A DNA stretch of 64,000 nt from Bacteroides faecium (GTDB lineage: Bacteria > Bacteroidota > Bacteroidia > Bacteroidales > Bacteroidaceae), in NCBI RefSeq assembly GCF_012113595.1, contig NZ_CP050831.1, positions 6,448,001 through 6,512,000 on the forward strand, read 5' to 3'. The stretch's first letter is position 1, and each line of letters begins with the position of its first letter. The notes beneath the pieces are model-generated. The model saw only the letters and a program-made list of their open reading frames with translations, was not told the DNA's origin and ran no database searches. The translations under genes and the position numbers were made by a program. Positions 63,978 through 64,000 of the stretch are shown here, piece by piece.

Positions 63978-64000
63978 ACTAATATAAAATAACATAAGGC

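Overview
The window looks like chromosomal DNA of a gut Bacteroides (Bacteroidota). Supporting signs are Bacteroides-type promoters (a TTTG-like -33 box, about 19 bases, then TAnnTTTG), many lipoproteins with a Cys lipobox, a type V (FimA/Mfa1-like) fimbrial operon, a hybrid two-component (HTCS) remnant, BspA-like LRR and MORN-like surface lipoproteins and a biotin-dependent acyl-CoA carboxylase operon. The species cannot be told from the sequence alone.

Layout. (1) 1-9569, minus strand: fimbrial operon, in transcription order DUF3575 protein, DUF3868/OmpA-like protein, Mfa1-like fimbrillin, FimB/Mfa2-like anchor and two paralogous FISUMP-ended lipoproteins, the last cut by the window edge. 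(2) 9570-12157: an AraC-type regulator between two inverted 19-bp repeats, beside a tyrosine recombinase. This looks like a phase-variation switch for the fimbriae. (3) 12420-13213: an orphan 164-aa gene behind a long, palindrome-rich leader able to pair with its own start codon. (4) 13497-24375: an AT-rich operon of eleven closely spaced or overlapping genes, built round a His-Xaa-Ser (Hxs) radical-SAM peptide-modification system (HxsA, HxsD, HxsB, HxsC) and continued by an unknown protein, an SGNH/beta-propeller membrane protein, an MBOAT acyltransferase, a carbamoyltransferase and two small membrane proteins. This is the most exciting system in the window. (5) 24893-29691: AT-rich accessory genes: a ParA-like ATPase with a RelA/SpoT-domain protein, an unknown membrane protein and a Panacea (SocA/DUF4065) toxin-antitoxin pair with a perfect palindromic operator.

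(6) 29926-52472: mostly ordinary Bacteroides genes, including a TPR/HTH membrane regulator, surface lipoproteins, a TIGR02757 protein, a MATE exporter, an aspartokinase-like protein without its catalytic N-terminus, AraC and TetR regulators, an SDR enzyme, PncB, HigBA, a GNAT/YoaP protein and a thioredoxin. Scattered here on the minus strand are three copies of a short terminator-ended transcription unit, each with a perfect Bacteroides promoter: a probable paralogous sRNA family. (7) 52676-56613: a cobalamin riboswitch ahead of a three-gene acyl-CoA carboxylase operon. (8) 56713-63977: a YeiH-type exporter, a decayed HTCS gene, an AraC regulator, a beta-propeller lipoprotein, two tandem near-identical ~200-bp elements that may encode RNAs, an N-acetylmuramoyl-L-alanine amidase and MetY.

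Working model (inference): the recombinase flips the AraC segment to turn fimbriae on or off. HxsB and HxsC modify the His-Xaa-Ser region of exported HxsA, while the MBOAT/SGNH/carbamoyltransferase genes decorate an envelope product or HxsA itself.
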